A stretch of 64,000 nt of DNA from Plastoroseomonas arctica (GCF_018128965.1 NZ_JAAEDH010000004.1:124001-188000), one strand, 5' to 3'; shown: positions 29,163 to 37,422, counted from the first letter of the stretch. Program-made: numbers and translations. The notes: generated by a model not told the origin, from the sequence alone.

Positions 29163-30164
29163 TCATCCCACCCCATAGAGCGCCCGCGCCATGGCCGCGT
29201 AGATCCCAATTCCCAGCACGATGTTGAACGGGAAGGTGATCGCGAGCGAGGCGGTGAGATAGAGCCCTGGATTGGCCTCAGGCAACGCCAGCCGCACCGC
29301 CGCAGGCGCCGCGATGTAGGACGCGGAGGCCGCGAGCGTCCCCAGCACAATCGCCCCCCCGACCGACATTCCCGTCAGCCACGCCACTCCAACGCCCAGC
29401 GCCCCGTGCAGCAGCGGCGCACCGATTGCGAACCCCACCAGCACCGGCCCCGCCCTGTGGAAGTCACGCAGTCGCTCCGCTGCCGCACGGCCCAGGTCCA
29501 ACAGGAAAAGGCACAGAACGCCCGGGAACAGGTCGACGAAGAACGGCTTCACCGGCGCGAGCGTCGCCGTGCCCACTACCGCGCCGATCAGCAGCCCGCC
29601 GACCAGCACGACGATGCTCTTCCCGCTCGCCACCTCCGCCACCACCGCGCCGATCCTCGTATGGCCGTTGCCGCTCGCATCGCTCGCGGTTGCCCTTGCC
29701 GCCCCCGCCAGGGACAGCGCGATGAGGATTGCCGGCGCCTCCAGCAGCGCCAGCAACGCGGCGACGTAACCCTCGTAGGCTACGCCTGAGCGCGTGAGCC
29801 AATCAACCACGGCCGCGAAGGTCACGGCGGAGACCGACCCGTAATGCGCCGCCACGGCTGCCGCATCCGCCGTCCCGAAGCCCCCGAGCCGTCGCAGGAA
29901 AGCGTAGCTCCAGAGGGTGATCAGGCACCCCAGAGCCATAGCCCCAAGCGCTGGCAGCGCGAAGGCCGAAAACGTCGCCGCCGCGAGGGACGCCCCACCC
30001 TTCAGTCCGATGGACAACATTAGGTAGACCGACACCACGTTGAAGATCGCATCGGGCAGCCGCAGGTCCGACTTCGCGAAATACGCCGCCGCCCCGAGCA
30101 GAAAGCACAGCACGGCCGGCGAGAGGAGGTTGGTGAGGAGGTCGGTCAAGGCGGTACCTCGCAT
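29163..30164 (-). CDS. Sodium-dependent bicarbonate transporter family permease (SbtA type)
   Basis: 333 residues and very hydrophobic, with about ten membrane helices. It matches the SbtA family (PF05982): the opening LLSPAVLCFLLGAAAYFAKS, then LPDAIFNVVSVYLMLSIGLK, the HYGSVSAVTFA motif in the first half and the ASYIAAPAAVRLALPEANPG segment in the second half. The cyanobacterial members import bicarbonate with sodium; in heterotrophs the role is less clear. It is divergent from a LysR gene with 78 bp between the two coding regions, the standard layout for a regulated transporter. The companion PII-like SbtB is not seen. Confidence 0.88.
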   Translation of the reverse strand: MRGTALTDLLTNLLSPAVLCFLLGAAAYFAKSDLRLPDAIFNVVSVYLMLSIGLKGGASLAAATFSAFALPALGAMALGCLITLWSYAFLRRLGGFGTADAAAVAAHYGSVSAVTFAAVVDWLTRSGVAYEGYVAALLALLEAPAILIALSLAGAARATASDASGNGHTRIGAVVAEVASGKSIVVLVGGLLIGAVVGTATLAPVKPFFVDLFPGVLCLFLLDLGRAAAERLRDFHRAGPVLVGFAIGAPLLHGALGVGVAWLTGMSVGGAIVLGTLAASASYIAAPAAVRLALPEANPGLYLTASLAITFPFNIVLGIGIYAAMARALYGVG

Positions 30165-30229
30165 CGTGGTCGTGTCACTTCTTCCCCATTCGGCCGCATA
30201 GATGGAACCCCGATCCGACTTTGCTTATC

Positions 30230-30244
30230 ATTGCGAATCGCAAT
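30230..30244. promoter_or_regulatory. 15-bp perfect palindrome at the LysR start
   Basis: ATTGCGAATCGCAAT is a perfect palindrome around a central A. It overlaps the first bases of the LysR start codon (ATG at 30243) and lies in the divergent sbtA-lysR spacer. It contains the LysR-box pattern T-N11-A. Binding there would block the regulator's own translation start region, so autorepression is likely (inference). Confidence 0.6.
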
Positions 30245-31118
30245 GCCTTACCCTCGCCTCGACCTGGACCTTCTCCGCAGTTTCGTCGCCGTCGCTGACG
30301 CCGGTGGCATCACCCGCGCGGCCGAACGGCTCCGCCTCGCACAGCCCACTGTCTCCCTCCAGTTGAAGCGCTTGGAGGCGGGCGTCGGACACCGCCTACT
30401 TCACCGCGCCGAAGGCCGCCTGACCGCCGAGGGCGAGAGCCTCCTCTCCTACGCGCGCAGGATCCTCGCCTTGGCCGACGAGGCCCTGTCGCGCCTCGCC
30501 CTCGATGCTCTCCGCGGCACTGTCCGCCTCGGCACGCCCGAAGACTTCGCCACCTCCAAGCTTCCCGACGTCCTCTCCCGGTTTGCCGCATCCCATCCCG
30601 GTGTCGCGCTGGAGGTAACCACCGACCTCACCCTCAACCTTCTCGACCGCTTTGGCCGCGGCGAGTTCGACCTCGTCCTCATCAAGCGCGAGCCGCAGGG
30701 TGGGGGAGGCGGTGTCCGCGTCTGGCGCGAGCCCCTCGTCTGGGCCGCTCGTGACGCTTCAGTGTTCGAGGCCGGTGGCTTCGATAGCGGCAACCCGGCC
30801 CTTCCCCTCGTCGTCTCCCCCCACCCCTGCGTTTATCGTCGCCGCGCCATGCGCGCCTTGGACGAGGCGGGCCGCCCATGGCGCGTCGCCTATACCTCCA
30901 CCTCCCTCGCCGGAGCCCAGGCCGCCGTCCGCGCCGGCCTCGGCGTCACCGTGCTGCCGAAGGGGATGGTCCCCGCCGGCCTTGCCGCGCTCGACGCCAC
31001 CCACGGCGCCCCGCGGCTACCGGATACCGAGATCGCCCTCCTCCGCGCCGCCGCCGCCTCCGTCCCTGCGCAGCGTCTGGGCGATCACATTGTCGGCGCG
31101 CTGGAGCGGGCTCCTTAG
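30243..31118 (+). CDS. LysR-family transcriptional regulator, divergent to sbtA
   Basis: 291 residues from ATG 30243; a TTG at 30231 is a less likely alternative. The DNA-binding domain reads LDLLRSFVAVADAGGITRAA then LAQPTVSLQLKRLEAGVGHR. The effector domain follows from about residue 90 (TVRLGTPEDFATSKLPDVLS). It is probably the regulator of the divergent SbtA-type transporter; LysR regulators (CcmR/NdhR) control sbtA in cyanobacteria, which makes the pairing notable. Confidence 0.92.
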   Translation: MPYPRLDLDLLRSFVAVADAGGITRAAERLRLAQPTVSLQLKRLEAGVGHRLLHRAEGRLTAEGESLLSYARRILALADEALSRLALDALRGTVRLGTPEDFATSKLPDVLSRFAASHPGVALEVTTDLTLNLLDRFGRGEFDLVLIKREPQGGGGGVRVWREPLVWAARDASVFEAGGFDSGNPALPLVVSPHPCVYRRRAMRALDEAGRPWRVAYTSTSLAGAQAAVRAGLGVTVLPKGMVPAGLAALDATHGAPRLPDTEIALLRAAAASVPAQRLGDHIVGALERAP

Positions 31119-31867
31119 GCAAGGCAGTCGGGCGGGGCGAGCGGACTTGCAACGCTTTGCTGGATAGGCGTTGGGTCAGGCGAGCCCAACCTCATGCGTC
31201 AGGCGCGCATTGCGGCGGCGCCTGACAGTCAGGCCTGTCCGGCCAAATTGGGGGCCGCTCCAGGTGTCGCCACGCAGACCGCAGTGCCAGCCCCGAAACC
31301 ACACGACTTTGGGAATGCCGGCGCGAACTGGGCGCGGGACGGTTGGACGGTCCCGGCGCGCTGGGCCGAGGTGCCGTCCCGCTGCAACCGAAGGGCATCA
31401 TTGCAATAAGCGTCATTGGAAACCCTTGTGGCGCCGCAAATCACCGCTGGCGTCCGCTCAAATGCACCCAGGTGCGTATTCTACGCCCGCCTAACTAATG
31501 GGATTGGTGGCCGCGGGTCTACCTCTTCGGATCAATTGCAGGCGGCCTACCAAACGCGAAGCTCATATCGGCGCACAACATAAGCCGGGGCTGCTGGTGC
31601 GTAGGCGGCGCGATCATTTCTGTCGGCCGCCGTTCCAGATGCACCCCACGCCCTACGCCTGCGATCGTGGTTCGGCGCGCGTCCCCTTAAAGAGGCCAAG
31701 TTTGCCGGCGAGACCGGCGCGGTGCCGGCGAGCTTTCGAGTTCATGACCAGTCAGAACGGCAGAAAGCGCTTGTTCGTAACGCAGCCTCTCGTTTACGAG
31801 AGGAGGGTTGGGGCATGAACAATCCCATCACCACAGGATTTCAGATCCCGTGCCTCCTGCCGCCGAA
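31119..31867. other. Intergenic stretch upstream of the histidine kinase
   Basis: About 690 bp without a gene that I can recognise, followed by the disputed 5' end of the kinase. Open frames exist on both strands but none shows a domain, a ribosome-binding site and normal codon use together. GC content falls and stops are frequent in all frames between 31480 and 31700, unlike the operons on either side. A strong AGGAGGG site at 31801-31807 precedes ATG 31815. Confidence 0.5.
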
Positions 31868-32941
31868 ATGTCGCTCGAAGAACGCCTTCGGCTGGCAACC
31901 GATGCTGCCGATATCGGCTGGTGGGATGTCGAGGACGGCAATGGCCAACTGTCCTGGCCGCCGCGCGTCAAAGCTATGTTCGGCATTTCCGCGGATGCCC
32001 CGGTGACCATGGACGATTTCTACAACGGGCTGCACCCAGAGGACCGCGATATCGTCTCTGCCGTGTATGCCGCTGCGGCCGATCCAGCACGCCGCGACCT
32101 TTACGACGTTGAGTATCGCACGATCGGTAAGGAGGATGGCGTCCAACGCTGGGTTGCCGCGAAAGGGCGTGGAATTTTCGACTCGACTGGCCGTTGCTTG
32201 CGCATGATCGGCACCGCGATCGACATTACCGAACGAAAGCGGGCGCAGGAGGAAAAGCTGGCTCGCCAGCAGGAAGACTCCGAATTGCGGGACCAGTTCA
32301 TCGCGGTGTTAGGCCACGATCTAAGGAACCCGCTGGCATCGATCGCGGCGGCATCAAGGCTAGCGCTCCGCCACCCCAAAGATGCGGAGCAATTTGATGA
32401 CCATATCCAGCGATGCGTAACGCGCATGTCGGGGCTAATTGATAACATCCTCGACTTCGCGCGTGGCCGTTTGGGAGGCGGGTTCGTGACCGCACGCGAT
32501 GCTGCACAGCCGCTAGAACCCGTGCTTATCCAGGTCATCGACGAACTAAGGGGCGTTCACCAGAATTGTGTTATCGCTGCTGATATCGACCTGCGCGAGC
32601 CGGTGACCTGTGATCGCCAGCGCATTGGACAACTTCTGTCGAACCTACTGGGCAATGCCTGTGTCTACGGAGACCGCACCGCCCCGATTCAGGTTCGCGC
32701 GCGGGCGGAAGTCGGCATGTTTGAAATGTCCGTTACCAATTCGGGTGACCCGATCGAGCCGAGCAAGCTCCAACGGCTCTTCCAGCCGTTTTTCCGCGGC
32801 CTAGTAAACAGCAACCGCGATGGCCTGGGCCTGGGCCTCTATATCAGTTGCGAAATTGCCAAAGCGCATGGCGGGACGATCACCGTTTCGTCCGAAGGCG
32901 AGGCGACCTGCTTCACACTGCGGATGCCCTCGGGCGCATAG
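31868..32941 (+). CDS. PAS-domain sensor histidine kinase
   Basis: 357 residues from ATG 31868. A PAS/PAC domain (about residues 5-120; ADIGWWDVEDGNGQLSWPPR to MIGTAIDITERKRAQ) precedes a HisKA/HATPase_c core. The H-box is VLGHDLRNPLASIAAASRLA, the N-box LLSNLLGNACVYGD and the G-box GLGLGLYISCEIAKAHGGTI. No membrane helix is predicted, so it is a cytosolic sensor. Start choice is uncertain: the best ribosome-binding site serves ATG 31815, which is in another frame. One frameshift near 31845 would join MNNPITTGF to the SDPVPPAAEMSLEE region. No response regulator gene is adjacent. Confidence 0.85.
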   Translation: MSLEERLRLATDAADIGWWDVEDGNGQLSWPPRVKAMFGISADAPVTMDDFYNGLHPEDRDIVSAVYAAAADPARRDLYDVEYRTIGKEDGVQRWVAAKGRGIFDSTGRCLRMIGTAIDITERKRAQEEKLARQQEDSELRDQFIAVLGHDLRNPLASIAAASRLALRHPKDAEQFDDHIQRCVTRMSGLIDNILDFARGRLGGGFVTARDAAQPLEPVLIQVIDELRGVHQNCVIAADIDLREPVTCDRQRIGQLLSNLLGNACVYGDRTAPIQVRARAEVGMFEMSVTNSGDPIEPSKLQRLFQPFFRGLVNSNRDGLGLGLYISCEIAKAHGGTITVSSEGEATCFTLRMPSGA

Positions 32942-33082
32942 CGACGGCGCGCGATGAGCGGCGGCGGGGCGGCCTGCTGCGGGGCGACGCAGCCGGCGCG
33001 CGGGCGGAACCCGGTTCCGCCACCTGCATACAGCGCCACCGTCGCGCCGGGCCTAAACGTTCCCGCCGGGCACCCGATCGTG

Positions 33083-33286
33083 TTAAGGCTGCCGCTGCCG
33101 CGCGGACTTAAACGCTAGGATACGTTGGTCCATGTCCTCCGCGAGCGCTTCCGCCGAGCCACGAAGTTGTCTCGTGCGAAGACTGACACTTTCCAGGGTC
33201 TCCAAGGACCGCAACAACGCCTCGCTGTTCCTCCGCTGTAGGGACAACAGGGATTCGAAATCGGGCAGTCGTGGGATGGCTGCCAC
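33083..33286 (-). CDS. Small coiled-coil protein, phasin-like
   Basis: 67 residues from a GTG start 2 bases after the stop of the upstream minus-strand gene. The sequence has a heptad-rich helix, PDFESLLSLQRRNSEALLRS then LETLESVSLRTRQLRGSAEA. The pattern of a short motif LLxxQRRNxEAL resembles the start of phasins, which coat polyhydroxyalkanoate granules, but it is much shorter than phasins. Coupling to the 97-residue gene suggests that they work together. Function is not established. Confidence 0.5.
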   Translation of the reverse strand: MAAIPRLPDFESLLSLQRRNSEALLRSLETLESVSLRTRQLRGSAEALAEDMDQRILAFKSARQRQP

Positions 33287-33288
33287 TT

Positions 33289-33582
33289 CTACCGCTCCCC
33301 GCCGCGGGCGTTGCGCAGCATCGTGCCGACCTGACGCCGCGCCTCGACCCACAGCCACGTCTCGCGCGCCGTCTCGGCTGTTGGCTGCTGCCCAGTCTGG
33401 TCCTTAAGCCCATGCGCCCCAAGCGCTTCGGCAGCTTTGGCCCAGTCCATGCGCGCGTGACCTAGGAGCGCGGCCGCCTCGCTGTGATGTGCGTCCATCC
33501 ATTCGGCCAGGGTGGAGGCGAGCCGGCAGCTATCAAGTTGCCGCTCAACCTCAGCTCGAAACCGCTTCTGCATCTCGTCCAT
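33289..33582 (-). CDS. Hypothetical protein, 97 residues
   Basis: Start ATG at 33582 gives MDEMQKRFRAEVERQLDSCR; a longer frame continues upstream but lacks typical codon use. It is predicted to be mostly helical, with alternating acidic and basic residues and the segment MDAHHSEAAALLGHARMDWA. I do not recognise a domain. It is translationally coupled to the short coiled-coil gene downstream, so the pair forms a small operon on the minus strand between the histidine kinase and a DUF4238 gene. Confidence 0.55.
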   Translation of the reverse strand: MDEMQKRFRAEVERQLDSCRLASTLAEWMDAHHSEAAALLGHARMDWAKAAEALGAHGLKDQTGQQPTAETARETWLWVEARRQVGTMLRNARGGER

Positions 33583-34012
33583 GGGCGGGGGTTCCAATGG
33601 TCGGGATGAATTTAACGGCCGAACGGAGATTTGGGTTGCTGATAAGTGCGCGTGAAGCAAATCGCCGCCGCCTAAATGAATTTCCGCAACGGTGGCGGTA
33701 TCTCCCATCTGATGGCCCTCTCCACGGTGGAAAGGGTTTTTGCCGTGGTGGCAGACCCCATCCGCTGACCCGCGCGACCGTGGCGCGGGTCACTGCAAGC
33801 GGTGGCAAAATACCACCCCCCTTCGACGTGGGGAGGGTCACTGCAAGGGGGGGGCGAAACACCACCCCCTTTCGACGCCCGGCGCATTGCCGTTGGGTGC
33901 AGAAATTGCGTCTACCCACCGGCGGGGCCATGCTCCACGAAGATGAGCACTATGTTTACGCCGTGGCGCTATGACCGGCGGCTGGTTGCGTTGCTTTGAT
34001 TGGGCGATGTTA
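33583..34012. other. Non-coding stretch with tandem hairpin repeats
   Basis: About 430 bp with no supported gene. It holds the two repeat units described at 33787-33877 and several shorter GTGG/CCAC hairpins. It separates the minus-strand small operon from the plus-strand DUF4238 gene, so two divergent promoters should lie here. Confidence 0.5.
33787..33877 (+). repeat. Two tandem copies of a ~42-bp hairpin repeat
   Basis: Units at 33787-33828 and 33835-33877 both start GGGTCACTGCAAG and end CCACCCCC-TTCGACG (with one extra base in the second). Unit 1 can fold as GGTGG/CCACC with a CAAAATA loop. Differences are mainly in the middle (AAAATA against GAAACA). A related hairpin family may recur at 35195-35291 (GTGGCGAAACGCTACCCCC). 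Possible roles are transcription termination or protein binding; neither is proven. Confidence 0.6.
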
Positions 34013-34028
34013 AACTCTCGCGAGAGTT
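34013..34028. promoter_or_regulatory. 16-bp perfect palindrome upstream of the DUF4238 gene
   Basis: AACTCTCGCGAGAGTT is a perfect 16-bp palindrome ending 9 bases before the ATG at 34038. The position covers the ribosome-binding region, so it fits an operator for a dimeric repressor or a translation-blocking hairpin. No repressor gene is adjacent. Confidence 0.6.
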
Positions 34029-34037
34029 GAACGCACC

Positions 34038-35039
34038 ATGACCGCCCGCAACCACCACTTCGTGCCGCAATGCTACTTGAAGGGCTTCGTCCGGCACCGC
34101 GACAAGCCCAAGCTCTTCGTTGTCGATCGTCAGAACCGGACGGCGTTCCAGACGCATCCGCGCAACGTCGCGGCGGAGAGGGATTTCCATGCCATCGATT
34201 TGGAAGGCCACGCACCGGATGCGCTTGAGGGAGCTTTGGCGCAATTCGAGGGGCAGCTTGCCGATGCGCTCGGCAGGATCATTGCGGACAGGGAAATTCG
34301 CAGCGAAGACGACAGGGTCTATCTACTGAATCTGGTTGCCATGCTGGCAGTGAAGAACCCCCGCCACCGGCGAAGCTTCATGGATTTCCAGGAACGCCTT
34401 TACGACATGATCGGTGACGTCGTGACCGCAAACGACACGATCTGGAATTCACAGATGCGGCAGGTGAAGGAAGCAGGGTTCATCGAGAAGGAAAGTGCCG
34501 TCACCCGTAAACAGGCGCGGGACTTCCTGCAACGCGGTGAATACACGATCGATATGAACACGGGCTATCAGGTGGGCCTGGAGCTGAACGCGTTGGACAC
34601 CGTGCTTCGCTGTTGCGCTGATCGGCATTGGATTCTGCTTCGCGCACCCCCGGACTCGCCCGGTTTTATCACGTCCGACCATCCGGTGTGCCTGTTCTGG
34701 TCTGATCTCAACATGCGCAGCGGCTTGCTTCCGCCTGGCCACGGGATGAAGGCTACCGAAGTGCTGTTTCCGATCTCATCCGGGCTTGCGTGGATCGGCA
34801 CGTTCGAACATCCGGCCCGGATCATCGACGCGACGGAGGAGAAAGTCCGCACCTTCAACGCCGCCGTGCTCAGTGTCTGCCATCGCCAAGTCTATGGCAC
34901 GGACGGCGATTGCGCTTATCAAGCGCATCCCGGCGATAAACCCCGGAGACTCCGCGAGCTGCCGTACGATGGACGCTTTGCGGCCCGCAAGGAAACCAAA
35001 ACGAAGATGCGAATTGCCCTGCCGCGGCGAGAGGCGTGA
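34038..35039 (+). CDS. DUF4238 domain-containing protein
   Basis: 333 residues. The N-terminus TARNHHFVPQCYLKGFVRHR is the hallmark of DUF4238 (PF14022), whose biochemical role is unknown. The family motif continues with a conserved LLNLVAMLAVKNPRHRRSF stretch, and ITSDHPVCLFW-type sequence (GFITSDHPVCLFWSDLN) near residue 215. No signal peptide or membrane helix is seen. The gene stands alone, with a perfect palindrome over its translation start and repeat-rich DNA on both sides, which suggests an accessory, horizontally acquired gene. Confidence 0.87.
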   Translation: MTARNHHFVPQCYLKGFVRHRDKPKLFVVDRQNRTAFQTHPRNVAAERDFHAIDLEGHAPDALEGALAQFEGQLADALGRIIADREIRSEDDRVYLLNLVAMLAVKNPRHRRSFMDFQERLYDMIGDVVTANDTIWNSQMRQVKEAGFIEKESAVTRKQARDFLQRGEYTIDMNTGYQVGLELNALDTVLRCCADRHWILLRAPPDSPGFITSDHPVCLFWSDLNMRSGLLPPGHGMKATEVLFPISSGLAWIGTFEHPARIIDATEEKVRTFNAAVLSVCHRQVYGTDGDCAYQAHPGDKPRRLRELPYDGRFAARKETKTKMRIALPRREA

Positions 35040-35439
35040 TCGGGCGAACGTGCGTGGAGAGGTAGTGCCTCATCTCGTGGTGTGGGAGGGCGACTAAGCG
35101 TAACCCGGACTAGACATTCATCCCTTCCACACTTTCGTGTAACGGCGTGCAATCGGCGGCGTTTGGCGGGGCAACGGAGTGGCGAAACGCTACCCCCTTT
35201 GCCGATCAGTTCGCCGCACCGTGGGGCAAACTCCCGGCTAGGATGGCCTAACGTTTCGTTACCCCACCCGCACCCTTTGCCGATCAGTTCGGCAGGTAAT
35301 AGGCATCCGCAAAGGTGGCGTGATCCGCCGCCCATCCCGGCAGATCGATCACCGGCTAAGCCGCGCCGCAAACCCCGCAGCGTGGCCGGTCAACGTCGCC
35401 GCCGTGCTACGCTCCGGCGCGATCACAGAGGAGGCGAGG
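35040..35439. other. Repeat-bearing intergenic stretch
   Basis: About 400 bp with no supported gene. It contains the 19-bp direct repeat at 35195-35213 and 35273-35291. The last 40 bp carry the promoter and the GAGGAGGCGAGG ribosome-binding region of the glyoxalase-type gene. Confidence 0.5.
35195..35291 (+). repeat. 19-bp direct repeat, 78-bp period
   Basis: CCCTTTGCCGATCAGTTCG occurs at 35195-35213 and again at 35273-35291. Each copy follows an inverted GTGG/TACCCC-type hairpin (ACGCTACCCC and CGTTACCCCA), so the unit may be larger than the exact match. It resembles the hairpin repeats at 33787-33877 in layout. Together they bracket the DUF4238 gene. Confidence 0.6.
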
Positions 35440-35919
35440 ATGGCGCAGACATTGGAAACGGTGCCCAGCGACGGGCCAGCGTTGATGACAGAGATTGTAG
35501 TGCCCGATGCCAAGGCATCGATCGCCTTCTACGTCGCGGCATTCGGCGCGGTGGAGGACTTTCGCCTTGTCGAACCCTCCGGCAAGGTGGGCCATGCGCA
35601 GCTAAGCTTAGGCGGGACCCGGCTGATGCTGTCCGACCCCTACCCGGAACATGGCGTGGCGCCACCGCCAGATGGCGTTCGGTCGATGCGGTTGCATCTG
35701 TATGTGGAGGATGTGGATGCGGTCGTGACGCGCGCGCTGGCGATGGGTGCGGTGCTTACCCAGCCGGTGAAGGACCAGTTTTATGGCGACCGCAGCGGCA
35801 CCATCACGGACATCGCCGGACACGCCTGGAACATTGCCAGCCGGCGGGAGGTGGTGAGCCCGGCTGAGATGCAGCGGCGCTGGGACGCGATGATGCAGAC
35901 GCCGGAGCCGGCGGCGTAG
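35440..35919 (+). CDS. VOC-family (glyoxalase/PhnB-like) protein
   Basis: 159 residues; GAGGAGGCGAGG before ATG 35440 is a strong ribosome-binding site. The VOC fold is indicated by ALMTEIVVPDAKASIAFYVA, GGTRLMLSDPYPEHG, MRLHLYVEDVDAVVTRALAM and the ending DRSGTITDIAGHAWNIASR. The arrangement resembles PhnB/YdhR-like proteins. Metal ligands cannot be set with confidence, and the function (enzyme or resistance protein) is open. Confidence 0.88.
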   Translation: MAQTLETVPSDGPALMTEIVVPDAKASIAFYVAAFGAVEDFRLVEPSGKVGHAQLSLGGTRLMLSDPYPEHGVAPPPDGVRSMRLHLYVEDVDAVVTRALAMGAVLTQPVKDQFYGDRSGTITDIAGHAWNIASRREVVSPAEMQRRWDAMMQTPEPAA

Positions 35920-35977
35920 GCGGTCAGTGGGTGGCGGTGCAGGCATCCCCTATCCCGGCGCTTTGGCGCGGACTATC

Positions 35978-36539
35978 CATGAGGATGGCGATGCGTCACG
36001 CGACATCGATACCGACCTCGACGAGATGGAGGCGATGATTGATTCGACTTTGGCCTATCTGCCTGGCGAGACCGAGACGGAGCCGTGCAAGCCGGCCGAC
36101 CTGGTCGCGATGATCGAAACCCTGTGCCACGCGGCCGCCGATTCGGGCGCGGCGGTGACCTATGCCGGGCCAGCGCAGGCGAGGCTCGTGTGCAGCCCGG
36201 GTGACGCTGAAGCGCGCCTTCGCGAACCTGATCGATAATGCGGTGAATTGTGGCGCCGGCGCGCGCGTTGTTCTCGAAGACAAAGGGCAGCATATCCTGG
36301 TCCGGATCGAGGATGACGGGCCAGGCATCCCGGAGGGCGCGATGCAGTTCGTGTTCGAGCCGTTCCGGCGGCTGGAGACCTCGCGCAATCACGGCACGGG
36401 GCAGCGGGCTTGGCCTCACCATTGCCGGCGCGCGGTCGAACAACACGGCGGCATCTTGCGCCTGATCACCATGCCGGCCGGCGGATTGGGCGTATGCATC
36501 CTGCTGCCGAAGGCACGGGATGCCATCGGCAGCCAATGA
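35978..36539 (+). pseudogene. Decayed histidine kinase (C-terminal half)
   Basis: Kinase pieces lie in different frames. The first frame carries DIDTDLDEMEAMIDSTLAYL and VAMIETLCHAAADSGAAVTY. After a shift near 36195 the N-box region appears (LKRAFANLIDNAVNCGAGA, then DDGPGIPEGAMQFVFEPF). The G2 box GSGLGLTIA lies in a third frame near 36405, then the second frame resumes with VEQHGGILRLITMPAGGLGV. At least three frameshifts and the loss of the sensor and H-box half rule out function. Confidence 0.82.
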
Positions 36540-36598
36540 TCCTGCCGCGGCGGCGATAACCACGCCCCAGGGCGGACCACAACTGTGAGGAAGACGCT

Positions 36599-36802
36599 AT
36601 GCATCGCTTCAAGATTGCGAACATGCACTGCGGCGGCTGCGCGAAGGGGGTCACGGCGGTGCTACGGCAGGCCGACCCGACGGCAGAGGTCAATATCGCA
36701 CTGGAGGCGCGTGAAGCCAGCGTGACGTCGGCCGCGGACCCGGGGCGCCTTGAACAGGCGCTGCGCTATGCTGGCTGGCAGGCCGACCGGATTCCCACCT
36801 GA
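36599..36802 (+). CDS. Heavy-metal-associated (HMA) domain protein, CopZ-like
   Basis: 67 residues, MHRFKIANMHCGGCAKGVTA, with the metal-binding GMxCxxC-type motif as MHCGGC. The GAGGAAG site precedes the ATG. Such proteins deliver Cu(I) to P-type ATPases. The P-type ATPase encoded 2 kb downstream lacks its own HMA domain, so this protein may supply that function in trans (inference). It is the first gene of the metal module. Confidence 0.9.
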   Translation: MHRFKIANMHCGGCAKGVTAVLRQADPTAEVNIALEAREASVTSAADPGRLEQALRYAGWQADRIPT

Positions 36803-36894
36803 CTGCTTGCGGACATGCTTTGTCATGACGGCATGACGCTGGCGACATGCCGCGGCGCCAGTGTCTTCGGACCAGAAGAAAAGGAAGCCAGCCC

Positions 36895-37422
36895 ATGACC
36901 CGCCTTGCGCCCGTATTCGGCCTCGCTGCTGGCCTCGCGACGCTGGCTGCGGCAGGCGTCGCGATCGCTCAGGGCACCGCGCCGCCGCCCCAGCCCACCC
37001 AGCCCGGTATGATGGGCCAGATGCCCGGCATGCAGCCGCACATGCATCGGATGGCGCCTGGCGCACAGGCGCCGGGGAGTGGCGCTGCGCAGGCGCCGGC
37101 GGCGAGTGCTCCTCCGGCTGCCGCTGACCCCCATCACCCCGGCGCCGCGGCCCCGGGAACCGCCGGGCAGTCCCCCTCGACGATCGCCTTCATGGCCGCG
37201 AACGAGAAGATGCACCGCGACATGGCCATCACCTTCACAGGCGACGCCGATCGCGATTTCGCCGCCTCCATGATCCCGCACCACGAGGGCGCGATCGCGA
37301 TGGCGCGGGTCCAGCTGGCGCACGGCCGGGACCCCGCGATGCGCAGGCTCGCAGAAGCCGTAATCAGCGCGCAGGAGAGCGAGATTGCCACGCTGCGCGC
37401 GTTCCTCGCACGGCCGCGCTGA
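36895..37422 (+). CDS. DUF305 domain-containing exported protein
   Basis: 175 residues from ATG 36895 with an AAGGAAG site. The signal peptide MTRLAPVFGLAAGLATLAAA ends near AIAQ. A Pro/Met/His-rich linker follows (MMGQMPGMQPHMHRMA) that could bind copper. The DUF305 core has MAANEKMHRDMAI, then FAASMIPHHEGAIAMARVQL, with the typical paired histidines. DUF305 proteins are often found with copper-export genes. The Met/His-rich linker and neighbours support a periplasmic copper-handling role (inference). Confidence 0.9.
   Translation: MTRLAPVFGLAAGLATLAAAGVAIAQGTAPPPQPTQPGMMGQMPGMQPHMHRMAPGAQAPGSGAAQAPAASAPPAAADPHHPGAAAPGTAGQSPSTIAFMAANEKMHRDMAITFTGDADRDFAASMIPHHEGAIAMARVQLAHGRDPAMRRLAEAVISAQESEIATLRAFLARPR

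Noticed and set aside
31119-31500. Overlapping open frames on both strands downstream of the LysR gene
   Set aside because: None has a motif or convincing start; all look like chance frames.
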